Virus record (IMG/VR): IMGVR_UViG_3300023084_000017
Location: 1 to 64,000 of that record
Source: a virus
DNA: 64,000 nt
Strand: one strand, 5' to 3'
Under the pieces are notes generated by a model, which was not told where the DNA came from, did no database searches, and worked only from the letters and a program-made list of their open reading frames with translations. Positions within the stretch are counted from its first letter, which is position 1; each line of letters starts with the position of its first letter. Below, piece after piece: positions 43,792-51,643 of the stretch. The position numbers were made by a program, and so were the translations under genes.

Positions 43792-44130
43792 ATGACTGAA
43801 CTATTTGAAATCAAGTATCACAACTCAATATTTAATGTTGAGTTATGTGAACACCCAGATAGTTATTCATACCAAACATATGTTACTCACGGAAGTAGTG
43901 GTGACTTGTTAATGGGAGGATTTGAAACAATCAATGAGTGTATTGATTACATTAAATCTGAATGTAAAGCAAGTTCTGAACATTACGTAAGTGAATGGCA
44001 TTCAATGTTAGAACCATATGGAACAACCTGTTTCTGTTTAGAAGATAACTGGAAAGATATTCCAGAAGGAACAATGTTAAACAACATTAACAGAGAAAGG
44101 TTAGGAAACACTTATACAGTGTTTGAATAG
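43792..44130 (+). CDS. Hypothetical protein
   Basis: 112 residues: TELFEIKYHNSIFNVELCEH, YVTHGSSGDLLMGGFETINE, WHSMLEPYGTTCFCLEDNW. Mixed alpha/beta, no known motif; contains CFC. AAAGGAGA precedes the ATG. Part of the small early gene cluster. Confidence 0.55.
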   Translation: MTELFEIKYHNSIFNVELCEHPDSYSYQTYVTHGSSGDLLMGGFETINECIDYIKSECKASSEHYVSEWHSMLEPYGTTCFCLEDNWKDIPEGTMLNNINRERLGNTYTVFE

Positions 44131-44140
44131 AAAGGAGAGT

Positions 44141-44284
44141 ATGAAGTACTTACTATATAGGCTATTGCCTTTATTTGTACTAGAACGATTGGCTGAAAGG
44201 AAGTATCAAAGGGAAACCTTAATAGATACAACCTATGATTCAATCATAGATAAGTCCTACTTTACAGTAGGAAGAAAGGGGTAG
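44141..44284 (+). CDS. Small hypothetical protein
   Basis: 47 residues: MKYLLYRLLPLFVLERLAER then DTTYDSIIDKSYFTVGRKG. A hydrophobic N-terminus could associate with membrane. AAAGGAG six bases upstream. Its 3' half contains two short stem-loops (44232-44249, 44255-44272) just before the next start. Confidence 0.5.
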   Translation: MKYLLYRLLPLFVLERLAERKYQRETLIDTTYDSIIDKSYFTVGRKG

Positions 44285-44285
44285 G

Positions 44286-44414
44286 ATGCAAGAACTACTC
44301 AAGACCGAAGATACTTTAAGTATTAACGGTTCAATATATAGGGAGATGGTAGATTCGTTTACCATCCCCTTCTTAGTAACAGAAGACATTGAAATCATAA
44401 AGGAGGATAAATAA
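44286..44414 (+). CDS. Small hypothetical protein
   Basis: 42 residues: MQELLKTEDTLSINGSIYRE, DSFTIPFLVTEDIEIIKEDK. AAAGGGGTAGG directly precedes the ATG. Ends in TAATG shared with the next gene. A hairpin (44341-44369, GATGGTA/TACCATC) lies inside the frame. Confidence 0.45.
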   Translation: MQELLKTEDTLSINGSIYREMVDSFTIPFLVTEDIEIIKEDK

Positions 44415-44638
44415 TGTCACAGGTACGTTGGGCAAAAGCCCTTTCTCAACTCGAGAAGAAAATGGAAGATAACAAAGTAGAATATCAAATCGCTGATGAG
44501 GTAAAGCTCAGCATTGAAGCGAACGATGCAAGAGACGATGATTCTGTAAAGGCAATCATTGAGGAAGTATGTTTCGCTTTTGGCGGTGGAGATGTTGTTA
44601 CTATCTTCGACATAGTGAAAGAAGACCAAGAGTCTTAA
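44414..44638 (+). CDS. Hypothetical helical protein
   Basis: 74 residues: QVRWAKALSQLEKKMEDNKV, VKAIIEEVCFAFGGGDVVTI. Coiled-coil N-terminus. AGGAGG precedes the ATG. No family recognised. Confidence 0.55.
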   Translation: MSQVRWAKALSQLEKKMEDNKVEYQIADEVKLSIEANDARDDDSVKAIIEEVCFAFGGGDVVTIFDIVKEDQES

Positions 44639-44644
44639 TAGCTC

Positions 44645-44666
44645 GGAGCCCATTACGGTGGGCTCT
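44645..44666 (+). other. Intercistronic hairpin
   Basis: Stem GGAGCCCA/TGGGCTCT, 6-base loop, seven bases after the preceding stop. The GCCCA...TGGGC core matches the 43133-43177 hairpin. Confidence 0.6.
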
Positions 44667-44703
44667 AGGGTATTGGGATGGTCCTAATATCAGAAAGGTA
44701 ATC

Positions 44704-44829
44704 ATGGATATTAAAACTGATTATGACTTACTTGTTAAAGATGGTGAGTCAGATGATGTTATAAAAGAAATCTTACACTTAATCTGGATTCCAGAGGTAG
44801 TGGAGGAGTTCTTTAAAAATAAAAAATAA
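44704..44829 (+). CDS. Small acidic protein
   Basis: 41 residues: MDIKTDYDLLVKDGESDDVI then EVVEEFFKNKK. Start chosen at the ATG following AGAAAGG; an in-frame upstream start would overlap the 74-residue gene. Last gene before the amidoligase operon. Confidence 0.5.
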   Translation: MDIKTDYDLLVKDGESDDVIKEILHLIWIPEVVEEFFKNKK

Positions 44830-44835
44830 ATACCG

Positions 44836-44867
44836 TGTAACCAAATCTCCTATTGGAAGGTCTAATA
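44836..44867 (+). promoter_or_regulatory. Phage early promoter (TGTAACC-N18-TCTAA), amidoligase operon
   Basis: TAACC at 44838-44842, 18-base spacer, TCTAA at 44861-44865. Overlaps nested stems TACCGT/ACGGTA (44831-44878) and CTCCTATT/AATAGGGG. A further stem lies near 44886-44910 before the ATG at 44925. One of seven copies with identical spacing. Confidence 0.7.
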
Positions 44868-44924
44868 GGGGAACGGTACAGACATTGCTACATCAGAAAT
44901 GAGTAGCAGAAGGAGGAAGGATAA

Positions 44925-46835
44925 ATGAAAGTATTGCAATTGGCTGAGGCCAACGCAATTGCTGATGCACAACCCGACATCAATCATGCACCTAATTTTA
45001 GGTATGGTGATTATGACGGACTTGTGTTCCTATGTGACGTTAACGAAATCGTCACTCAAACACATATAAGTAACTGTGGTCAAACAGAATACTTGTATTC
45101 AATACTGGAACCTTATCTTCAATTATTTGATGATAAAGGTTATGACATACTTGATTGGATAGAAGAACTAGACAATCAAATGAATCAAGTAGCTAATTCC
45201 TTACACCTAAAGGACTGGGTCTTAACAAAAGAAACAGATTCTATTAACCAAGGTGTGATGATTGGTATTTACCAAATGGATACTACTGTATTCGGTGGTT
45301 ATGCGAACCATGAGTGGCAAACCTACTTTACCAACAATGATGGTAAGGTTACTAACTATGGTCGTCGTATGGCCATGGAGAAAAGTAGCAGTAGGTTCAT
45401 GCCACTTCGTGACTTAGAACAGAACATTGGTGCTCGATACACTAAGTGTGTCATGTGTCAATGCTTCAACAAAGTCAGAACACACATGGTACCAATACGA
45501 CATGCTAAGCCTGGTGCAAGGCAAGCTTGGAGCAACAGAAAGAATGTATGTATATCATGCATCAAGTATGTTGCCAAAGACCAACTTGTATCACAGAACA
45601 GACCAAATCTAAGATTGTGGCAAGGTTCAGTAGGATTCGATGGCATAGACCAACTATTCTACAACCCTTCACGAGATGATTGGTCATGGAATGATACTTG
45701 GGGAACTGATGTATTCGAGAATGCAAATGCTGAATACAAAAGATTCTTCCGCAAGTTAGATGAAGATACCATCTTCAGAATCAGAATGATTGAACGAATT
45801 GATATTCCTAGATGGACATTTAGATTCGATACAACATTCCACAATTGGAACTACAGGTTCCCTGTGAGATTAGTAGGAGTTAGAGAAGATGGATTGATAG
45901 AATCAGACAGTCCTGGTGGAAATTACCAAGATACTGATTGGTTCTACAACACAGGTCCTTACTATGGTATGGAGTTTGAATGCTTTGTCAGAAATGACAG
46001 AAGTGATTACAGAGATTCCAACATAGTAATGGAAGATACAATCCGTATGTTCCACGATACTGATTATCCAAAGGCACATATGGAGTTCTATGATGGTGAG
46101 CATCAACTGTTGTACAGAAAACATGATGGTAGCTTAAGAGATGGTATAGGAGTTGAGTTTGTATCTCAACCACTTAGCTATGACTACTGGATGAAAGAAA
46201 TACCACAGAGATTCTGGGATTATTTCCAGAACAATTTCAGAGCTAGGAACTCTGAGGAATGTGGAATACACATTCATATTGGATGGGATAGTATGCAAGT
46301 TGCAGAACGTTATGTATTCCTTAAGATACTAAACGAGCTCAACAAGAAACGAAGCCCATTACTTGCAGCTATTGCAGGTAGAGATAGTACATACTATGCA
46401 ACATGGAACACTCTGTTCTATCAAGGTAGTGCAGATACAGCATTCATGGTTGCAATGGAAAAGAAGCAGACAAGTCAGTCTTCTACTCCTAAGTACAATG
46501 CTATCAATACATTGCATGACAGCACTATAGAGTTGAGATACTTTCAGGGTAATACAGGTAGAAAATCTATCTTAGGTATTGTCCAGTTTGTTGACTTAAT
46601 CTACAGACATGCTGTTGATGTAATACATTCTGACACACATAGTGAAGGTACTAGATGGGACTACTCGCAAGAAGGTCCACGTACATTCCTACAAAGTCAG
46701 TTAGACAAAATAAACAACAATGTGGATGAGTACTTACTAGATGTACTCAGTAACTATCCGAACGACAGGATTAATTACTTAGTCCACAGATTAGAAATGG
46801 CAGACTACGAGTTGCCAGAAAACATAAACATATAA
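44925..46835 (+). CDS. Amidoligase-family enzyme 1
   Basis: 636 residues. Residues 340-560 hold the amidoligase (GCS/glutamine-synthetase-like COOH-NH2 ligase) signature: YYGMEFECFVR (Glu350, Glu352), KHDGSLRDGIGVEFVSQP (399-416), ECGIHIHIGW (445-454) and LHDSTIELRYFQGN (530-543). Residues 165-215 form a zinc-ribbon-like unit (KCVMCQC, VCISCIKY). The first 160 residues are unassigned. Such enzymes use ATP to form amide bonds. Next to a class II glutamine amidotransferase and a second amidoligase, it probably forms an amide on an unknown carboxylate (peptide, wall or protein). Confidence 0.82.
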   Translation: MKVLQLAEANAIADAQPDINHAPNFRYGDYDGLVFLCDVNEIVTQTHISNCGQTEYLYSILEPYLQLFDDKGYDILDWIEELDNQMNQVANSLHLKDWVLTKETDSINQGVMIGIYQMDTTVFGGYANHEWQTYFTNNDGKVTNYGRRMAMEKSSSRFMPLRDLEQNIGARYTKCVMCQCFNKVRTHMVPIRHAKPGARQAWSNRKNVCISCIKYVAKDQLVSQNRPNLRLWQGSVGFDGIDQLFYNPSRDDWSWNDTWGTDVFENANAEYKRFFRKLDEDTIFRIRMIERIDIPRWTFRFDTTFHNWNYRFPVRLVGVREDGLIESDSPGGNYQDTDWFYNTGPYYGMEFECFVRNDRSDYRDSNIVMEDTIRMFHDTDYPKAHMEFYDGEHQLLYRKHDGSLRDGIGVEFVSQPLSYDYWMKEIPQRFWDYFQNNFRARNSEECGIHIHIGWDSMQVAERYVFLKILNELNKKRSPLLAAIAGRDSTYYATWNTLFYQGSADTAFMVAMEKKQTSQSSTPKYNAINTLHDSTIELRYFQGNTGRKSILGIVQFVDLIYRHAVDVIHSDTHSEGTRWDYSQEGPRTFLQSQLDKINNNVDEYLLDVLSNYPNDRINYLVHRLEMADYELPENINI

Positions 46836-46848
46836 AGAAAGGAAATAT

Positions 46849-47787
46849 ATGTGCGTAATAGCAAGCGTCCCTGCGACGAAAAACATAGATAACAATACCC
46901 TTGACCAAATGTGGAAGAGAAACCCAGATGGTGGAGGTATTGCTTGGATAGATGAGAATGGAAAGGTTCAAGTCTACAAGACAATGAAACTCAAGAGCTT
47001 CAAGCAGAAGTTCAAAGAGGTGGTAGCTAAGTATGGTAAGTCAGACATACTTGTACACATGAGAATAGCAACTCATGGTTCTGTATGTATTGATAACAAC
47101 CATCCATTCCACATCGACCCTAATACGGTCTTTGCACACAATGGAATCATGCCTAGTGAGTTCCATCCACCTGCTAAGTCAGATATGTCTGATACAAGAT
47201 ACTTCAATCAAGTATTCTTGCAGAATGTCAAGCCGACTGCATTTGATGATGAGCAGTTCAGAACAGCACTTGGAGATATCGTAGGCTTCAACAAGCTAGT
47301 GATACTCTCAGCCAACAAGAGACTGAAGAAAGAATCGTACATTATCAATGAGCATATGGGTTCATGGGAGAAAGGTGTTTGGTATTCCAATACACATCAC
47401 AAACCATACAAGAAACCTACAAGCATAATCGGCAGCACAACTATACAGCCAAGGTTGTTAGACACAACTGAGGATGCATGCTTCATCAATGAAGATACTG
47501 GTGACATCTGGTATGAAGATGCTCATGACATTATTTACTCAGAGTTTATACCTGAGGATATGTTAGATGATGTTGAGTTGCAGGACAAGATAACAGTAAT
47601 GCTAGAAAATTCAGTGATGGATTACTACACAGTAGATGACCTAATCATTGACTATGCATTACAGTTTGTTCCTGAGACCAAGTCATTCCAATGTGAAGAA
47701 TGTGGAGCAGAGGTTGACGACAAGCTTAAGAGAGCATGTAACAAAGAATGTGAGTGTCAATACTTACAAGAAATGACAAGGAGGTAA
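46849..47787 (+). CDS. Class II glutamine amidotransferase
   Basis: 312 residues. Begins MCVIASVP; removal of Met exposes Cys2, the N-terminal nucleophile. Other Ntn-amidotransferase marks: NPDGGGIAWIDENGKV, HMRIATHGS (Arg), NNHPFHI and VFAHNGIMP. It should release ammonia from glutamine. The C-terminus has a zinc-ribbon-like FQCEECGAEVDD with CNKECEC. Starts 13 bases after amidoligase 1, suggesting it supplies ammonia to it. Confidence 0.85.
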   Translation: MCVIASVPATKNIDNNTLDQMWKRNPDGGGIAWIDENGKVQVYKTMKLKSFKQKFKEVVAKYGKSDILVHMRIATHGSVCIDNNHPFHIDPNTVFAHNGIMPSEFHPPAKSDMSDTRYFNQVFLQNVKPTAFDDEQFRTALGDIVGFNKLVILSANKRLKKESYIINEHMGSWEKGVWYSNTHHKPYKKPTSIIGSTTIQPRLLDTTEDACFINEDTGDIWYEDAHDIIYSEFIPEDMLDDVELQDKITVMLENSVMDYYTVDDLIIDYALQFVPETKSFQCEECGAEVDDKLKRACNKECECQYLQEMTRR

Positions 47788-47788
47788 C

Positions 47789-48178
47789 GTGGTAGTTCCT
47801 GACTGGAATAGAGTAGGTTCGCAAGAGCCTACTCAATCTATTGGTAACAACGAGTCATATCCTTTATATCAGAGAGAAGAAGATGATATAGAAAATAGAC
47901 GAGTAAGAATAACAACTGAACATGTAGGTAGAGTAACTTACACAGAGAATGGTTATACAACTTATAACATGAGTGAAGTACTTGACTATGCAGTTGAAGT
48001 GGGATACTTAGGTTCCACTGACAGACTAGCTGGTAACCTACCTTTAGATAACGTATTGAGAGAGTGGGCTCAAGAATTATTTGAAGAGAATTGGGATATT
48101 GACGATTATGAAAACTACGAAACTGGTGATGATTATGAACAACAAGATTCATACATCGAAGACGTAGAAATTATATAA
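47789..48178 (+). CDS. Acidic PxWN-family protein 1
   Basis: 129 residues, GTG start one base after the amidotransferase stop, with AAGGAGG upstream. N-terminus MVVPDWNR shares P-x-W-N with proteins at 49443, 50161 and 54611-55093. Middle VGRVTYTENGYTTYNMSEVL, then a highly acidic, tyrosine-rich tail (DDYENYETGDDYEQQDS). It may be a regulator or a substrate of the ligases. Confidence 0.6.
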   Translation: MVVPDWNRVGSQEPTQSIGNNESYPLYQREEDDIENRRVRITTEHVGRVTYTENGYTTYNMSEVLDYAVEVGYLGSTDRLAGNLPLDNVLREWAQELFEENWDIDDYENYETGDDYEQQDSYIEDVEII

Positions 48179-48192
48179 GAAAGGAGATTACA

Positions 48193-49263
48193 TTGGACGA
48201 CCAACGTAAATCAGAAATCAAAAGAAAAATAACATACAACATGGACATGGATGTTCATGGATATGGTTACAAACCAAGCGTCTACTTTATTGGTAGAAAC
48301 TTAGTGCAGTCTGCACTTGCAAGTAAGGAAGCTCAAGCAGAGCATGCATTCTTTACACTAGAAGGTCTGCCTATGGGTATGGAGTTGGAAGTTGAATACA
48401 GAAGAGATGTCTACTGTGACATTGAAGATGTAATTCATACTATCAACAAGGAAGCTATGAGTAGAGCCTATGTAGATAGGTTCAATGAGTACGACAATGA
48501 TGTTCTTACTCACCATACTGTATCACCAGTACAGTTCTTCATAGCTAAGACTGACGGTTCACTAAGTGATGGTATTGAGTTTGTATCTCAACCAATGTCA
48601 CTTGGTGTATGGAGAGACATACCATTGGTGTTCGAGGACTACAATGATGTCTTTGCTGCATTCCACAGACGAACTACTGGATTGCACATTCATGTACCGA
48701 AAGCTGCATTTACAGATTCACATCTATTCACATGGATGTTGTTGATGCAGACACTTGGTAAAACAAGTATCAATCACAATACAACAGGCTCACTATTGTC
48801 CCTTATTGGTCAGAGAAGATTCAATAACTGGGCAAGGTTTGAACAACCAACAGTGAGTGCAGAAGTTAAATCTAAGTTAGCACAAGTTGCAATCGATAGA
48901 ACGAATACTGATGGACAAAGATATAAGTATCTCAATCTACATCCGCAACACACAATAGAACTTAGGTTCTTCAAAGCTAACCTTAAGACAAATCGACTAC
49001 TCAAGAACTTAGAGTTTGTCGATTCAACTTATGAATACACAAAGATGCTTGACACAACTAAGGATAGTATGACAATACTAGACAGTGTGTTGAGTGCTAG
49101 TGATTGGTATGAGTACATTCAACAAGAGAAGTACTCAAACTTAACAGAGTATCTAAGACCATACGAACACAGATTCGGTAGTCAATTAGATGCATTAGAT
49201 ACTAGATACGACTTGGACAATGAGTTTGACCAAGAAGTTCTAGCACATATGAAAGGAGAATAG
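48193..49263 (+). CDS. Amidoligase-family enzyme 2
   Basis: 356 residues, TTG start with AAAGGAG seven bases upstream. Same signature as enzyme 1 without its long N-terminus: MGMELEVEYR (62-66), AKTDGSLSDGIEFVSQP (118-134), TGLHIHVPKA (162-171), HPQHTIELRFFKANL (250-264). Probably a paralogue. Two such ligases with one amidotransferase could act as a heteromer or on successive carboxylates. Confidence 0.8.
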   Translation: MDDQRKSEIKRKITYNMDMDVHGYGYKPSVYFIGRNLVQSALASKEAQAEHAFFTLEGLPMGMELEVEYRRDVYCDIEDVIHTINKEAMSRAYVDRFNEYDNDVLTHHTVSPVQFFIAKTDGSLSDGIEFVSQPMSLGVWRDIPLVFEDYNDVFAAFHRRTTGLHIHVPKAAFTDSHLFTWMLLMQTLGKTSINHNTTGSLLSLIGQRRFNNWARFEQPTVSAEVKSKLAQVAIDRTNTDGQRYKYLNLHPQHTIELRFFKANLKTNRLLKNLEFVDSTYEYTKMLDTTKDSMTILDSVLSASDWYEYIQQEKYSNLTEYLRPYEHRFGSQLDALDTRYDLDNEFDQEVLAHMKGE

Positions 49264-49442
49264 TGGACAAAAAATATAGAGTCCTGTATTGGGACGTTAG
49301 AGAACGTGATAAAGATATTATCACTACAACTATCGACCATTACGCAGATGCATACAACTTCGCTTTTAACAGAGGCGGAGTTGTATTAGAGGAAGTAGTA
49401 AGCTTCGTTAGTTTATATGACGAAGGATTGGAGGAAGAATAA
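49263..49442 (+). CDS. Small hypothetical protein
   Basis: 59 residues from a GTG overlapping the ligase stop: MDKKYRVLYWDVRERDKDII, NRGGVVLEEVVSFVSLYD, ending EGLEEE. GAAAGGAG upstream. The terminal glutamates are encoded by the Shine-Dalgarno of the next gene. Confidence 0.55.
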   Translation: MDKKYRVLYWDVRERDKDIITTTIDHYADAYNFAFNRGGVVLEEVVSFVSLYDEGLEEE

Positions 49443-49859
49443 ATGGCAACTGTACCAGCTTGGAACAGAATCAAAACAAGACTTGAGGAGTTAGGCTATA
49501 GCCTAACCCTCGAGCAGTTTAAAAACCTAGAGATAGATATCAGAATCATAGAGACTGGAACATGTGTTTACACACAGGAATCTAGAATCAGAGGTGACTT
49601 AGACACCTTAGTAGATATAGATGATGTGTTAGATTACGACGCTGATGAATATGCTTTAGGTGACAGAATATCTGATTCACTTAGAGATACAGGTGAAATC
49701 TATGAAGGAAGCGTTACCAATGTTGAGTATGAAGACCATGATGTAGATGAATGCTACATTGAGAATATCTATTACTCAGTAACCATGGAAGATGGTGAGG
49801 TTGTTAACTTAAACAAATCTGACATAACAGAACTATTACAAACACTAGGGAGGGAATAA
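49443..49859 (+). CDS. Acidic PxWN-family protein 2
   Basis: 138 residues: MATVPAWNRIKTRLEELGYS, then an acidic body (DDVLDYDADEYALGDRISDS, EDHDVDECYIENIYYSV). A perfect 18-base palindrome (49490-49507) lies near its 5' end. Coupled to the previous gene by an immediately adjacent start. Unknown function. Confidence 0.58.
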   Translation: MATVPAWNRIKTRLEELGYSLTLEQFKNLEIDIRIIETGTCVYTQESRIRGDLDTLVDIDDVLDYDADEYALGDRISDSLRDTGEIYEGSVTNVEYEDHDVDECYIENIYYSVTMEDGEVVNLNKSDITELLQTLGRE

Positions 49860-49951
49860 TGGATAATTATCAATACAATTATTTACATGAAGAATACGTC
49901 AATCCATTTGACGCAGAAAATATGTACGAAGATAGTTTAGAAGAGGAGTAG
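49859..49951 (+). CDS. Small acidic tyrosine-rich peptide
   Basis: 30 residues: MDNYQYNYLHEEYVNPFDAE then NMYEDSLEEE. TAATG overlap with the previous gene and AGGGAGG upstream support translation. Unknown. Confidence 0.45.
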   Translation: MDNYQYNYLHEEYVNPFDAENMYEDSLEEE

Positions 49952-49953
49952 TA

Positions 49954-50160
49954 ATGAAAAATTTATGCCCACACAGGTACGAAGTTGCTCTCAGCTTTGC
50001 TCTTATCGGTATTGGTAAGAACAAAGAGGAGGCTATAGAAGAAGCATTGACTTGGGGTTTCCCCGATAGTAGTGCTGATATTAGAGATATGATTACAGTA
50101 AACAATGTAGAACAATCATGGGATATGGACACATGTGATATATGTGAGGAGGAGGAATAA
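49954..50160 (+). CDS. Small cysteine-containing protein
   Basis: 68 residues: LCPHRYEVALSFALIGIGKN, DMDTCDICEEEE. An N-terminal C-x2-H and a C-terminal C-x2-C could form a zinc site. AGAGGAG upstream; the glutamate tail doubles as the ribosome site of the next gene. Confidence 0.52.
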   Translation: MKNLCPHRYEVALSFALIGIGKNKEEAIEEALTWGFPDSSADIRDMITVNNVEQSWDMDTCDICEEEE

Positions 50161-50556
50161 ATGACGATACCAAAATGGAATCAAACAGAAACAACACTAT
50201 CTAACGATAGATTAAGTATGAGTAGTGCTGGAGATACAGAATACTACATAGATGTACAACGAGATATTGTTAGAAGTGTACGATACCATCAGTCTGCTGC
50301 TTTGTATGTCACATTGCAACAACTGATTGAACTAGATTACCTACCAAGTTCAGCGTATCATTATGAAGAAGATGGTATGGGTGGATTTGATGTAGAGATT
50401 ACAGACCAACATGCAATGAATGTTGCATTAGAAGAATATGCATCAGACCAAGATGCTGATGATACATTCTTTGAAGCATATGAAGAAGAAGCATATGACT
50501 CTGGTGATGTTATTAGTACAACTGATACAGAGGTATATGAGTGGGGTGTTAACTAA
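50161..50556 (+). CDS. Acidic PxWN-family protein 3
   Basis: 131 residues: MTIPKWNQTETTLSNDRLSM, then VRSVRYHQSAALYVTLQQLI, acidic tail (EEEAYDSGDVISTTDTEVYE). Resembles protein 1 (VTYTEN...TYNMSEVLDYA) in middle layout. Starts immediately after the preceding stop. Confidence 0.58.
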   Translation: MTIPKWNQTETTLSNDRLSMSSAGDTEYYIDVQRDIVRSVRYHQSAALYVTLQQLIELDYLPSSAYHYEEDGMGGFDVEITDQHAMNVALEEYASDQDADDTFFEAYEEEAYDSGDVISTTDTEVYEWGVN

Positions 50557-50571
50557 AGAAAGGAGATTGTC

Positions 50572-50694
50572 ATACAAATACTTAATCTTGAGTTTGTAAA
50601 ATGGTTGATTGTAATGCTTATATCAATACCAATTACATTCTTATTAATAATAGCACTTGTAGTTACTGTAGATAACTACACTCTAGACGACTAG
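50572..50694 (+). CDS. Possible small membrane protein, non-ATG start
   Basis: About 40 residues if an ATA start at normal distance from AAAGGAG is used (other possible starts: ATT at 50566, internal ATG at 50614). Sequence contains ILNLEFVKWLIVMLISIPIT and LLIIALVVTVDN, a clear transmembrane helix, and ends TLDD. Last gene of the amidoligase operon. Start codon uncertain. Confidence 0.4.
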   Translation: MQILNLEFVKWLIVMLISIPITFLLIIALVVTVDNYTLDD

Positions 50695-50704
50695 AGGTTA
50701 TATT

Positions 50705-50728
50705 GAGAGCATCGTAACTGGTGCTCTC
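50705..50728 (+). terminator. Terminator-like hairpin ending the amidoligase operon
   Basis: Nine-pair stem GAGAGCATC/GGTGCTCTC (one G-U), 6-base loop, followed by TCTTATG. Eleven bases after the small membrane protein stop. The U-tract is weak, so termination is probable rather than certain. Confidence 0.6.
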
Positions 50729-50985
50729 TCTTATGACCTAAAGTTAACCTAAACTAGCTACAGTCTTTATTGGCCCCATCGGGAGAGGTCTATTCTAAGA
50801 ATCAAAGAGTAGTCCTTTTTTCTCGCCTTTCTCCCCGCCACCCCTAAAGATGTAGAGATATATGGGAACTTTGCCACCGCAGAACTCTAATGTTTTTTGC
50901 CATCTGGTTTTGCATCTGAGTCTGGGCTGGGACTTCATTACACACACGCCAATGATTTCTTTTTTACGCCAAATAAATTTATTAA
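50729..50985. other. Non-coding interval
   Basis: About 250 bases with no supported gene, part of the 351-base gap 50695-51045. It is unusually C-rich for this window (ctccccgccacccct near 50832) and carries short T-runs. A 47-codon frame on the minus strand lacks a ribosome site. No tRNA fold found by eye. Could hold an unrecognised RNA. Confidence 0.4.
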
Positions 50986-50988
50986 GTG

Positions 50989-51020
50989 TGTAACCTTTTC
51001 TGGTGTCTGGTTGTCTAAGT
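50989..51020 (+). promoter_or_regulatory. Phage early promoter (TGTAACC-N18-TCTAA)
   Basis: TAACC at 50991-50995, 18-base spacer, TCTAA at 51014-51018; ATG at 51046. Preceded by AAATAAATT like the copy at 59374. Confidence 0.7.
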
Positions 51021-51045
51021 GTTGTAAGCTATTGAAAGGATTACA

Positions 51046-51264
51046 ATGACTATATATAAAGTATCTGGCTATTACTTGGACAATAAGCAAGAGATTACTG
51101 ATTGTTTGATTACTGATACTGACGATTGTATTAAAGACTTATATGGCGAGGAAGTTGATTTGCCTATGGGTTTGACTGATGATGACATCTTTTATTATGG
51201 AATGGATGTTCCAGTAGAGATGGGTAATGACGAGTTTAAGATTACAAAGTGGGAGGTTGTGTAA
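51046..51264 (+). CDS. Hypothetical acidic protein
   Basis: 72 residues: TIYKVSGYYLDNKQEITDCL, DIFYYGMDVPVEMGNDEFKI. Beta-rich, acidic. Leads the four-gene group 51.0-52.0 kb; AAAGG upstream; TAATG overlap with the next gene. Confidence 0.55.
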   Translation: MTIYKVSGYYLDNKQEITDCLITDTDDCIKDLYGEEVDLPMGLTDDDIFYYGMDVPVEMGNDEFKITKWEVV

Positions 51265-51473
51265 TGGAATTAACATTAAAAGATGTGATGGACTATTTAC
51301 AAAAAGAGATTGTAGATATTTGTTTGGAAGCACAAGAAGAAACTGATTTACCAATGCCTAAGATTGGTGAGCAATGGGAAGACAACGTTAGCTTTTATGC
51401 GGGGTATTTCAACGCATTAACTAATGTAGTTTCAGATTTAAGAGACGGTAGTAAATTTATTAAGGGAGAGTAA
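51264..51473 (+). CDS. Hypothetical helical protein
   Basis: 69 residues from MELTLKDVMDYLQKEIVDIC; the ATG overlaps the preceding stop and follows GGGAGG. Then EQWEDNVSFYAGYFNALTNV. Similar in layout to small phage proteins of unknown function. Confidence 0.52.
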   Translation: MELTLKDVMDYLQKEIVDICLEAQEETDLPMPKIGEQWEDNVSFYAGYFNALTNVVSDLRDGSKFIKGE

Positions 51474-51625
51474 TGGAAGTATTCAGTAGTTGGGTATTAG
51501 GTTGGTTTGCTACGACTATTCCTTGGGGTCTGGTAAAAGAAGATGTTGCAGAGATTGTTGAAGAAACGGCAATCTATTACACATCAACCAATGATTTGTC
51601 CTTTTGGTATAAGGAGAATGTGTAA
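51473..51625 (+). CDS. Small hypothetical protein
   Basis: 50 residues: MEVFSSWVLGWFATTIPWGL then EIVEETAIYYTSTNDLSFWY. A hydrophobic N-terminal segment may be membrane-associated. GGGAG upstream, TAATG overlap. Confidence 0.48.
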   Translation: MEVFSSWVLGWFATTIPWGLVKEDVAEIVEETAIYYTSTNDLSFWYKENV

Positions 51626-51643
51626 TGGGTAGAAGGGGACTAT

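Noticed and set aside
42753-44880. CRISPR-like array suggested by repeated hairpins
   Set aside because: The hairpins differ in sequence, spacing is irregular and genes lie between them; no identical repeats.
50760-50955. 47-codon minus-strand frame in the non-coding gap
   Set aside because: No ribosome site and no recognisable motif; it overlaps likely regulatory DNA.
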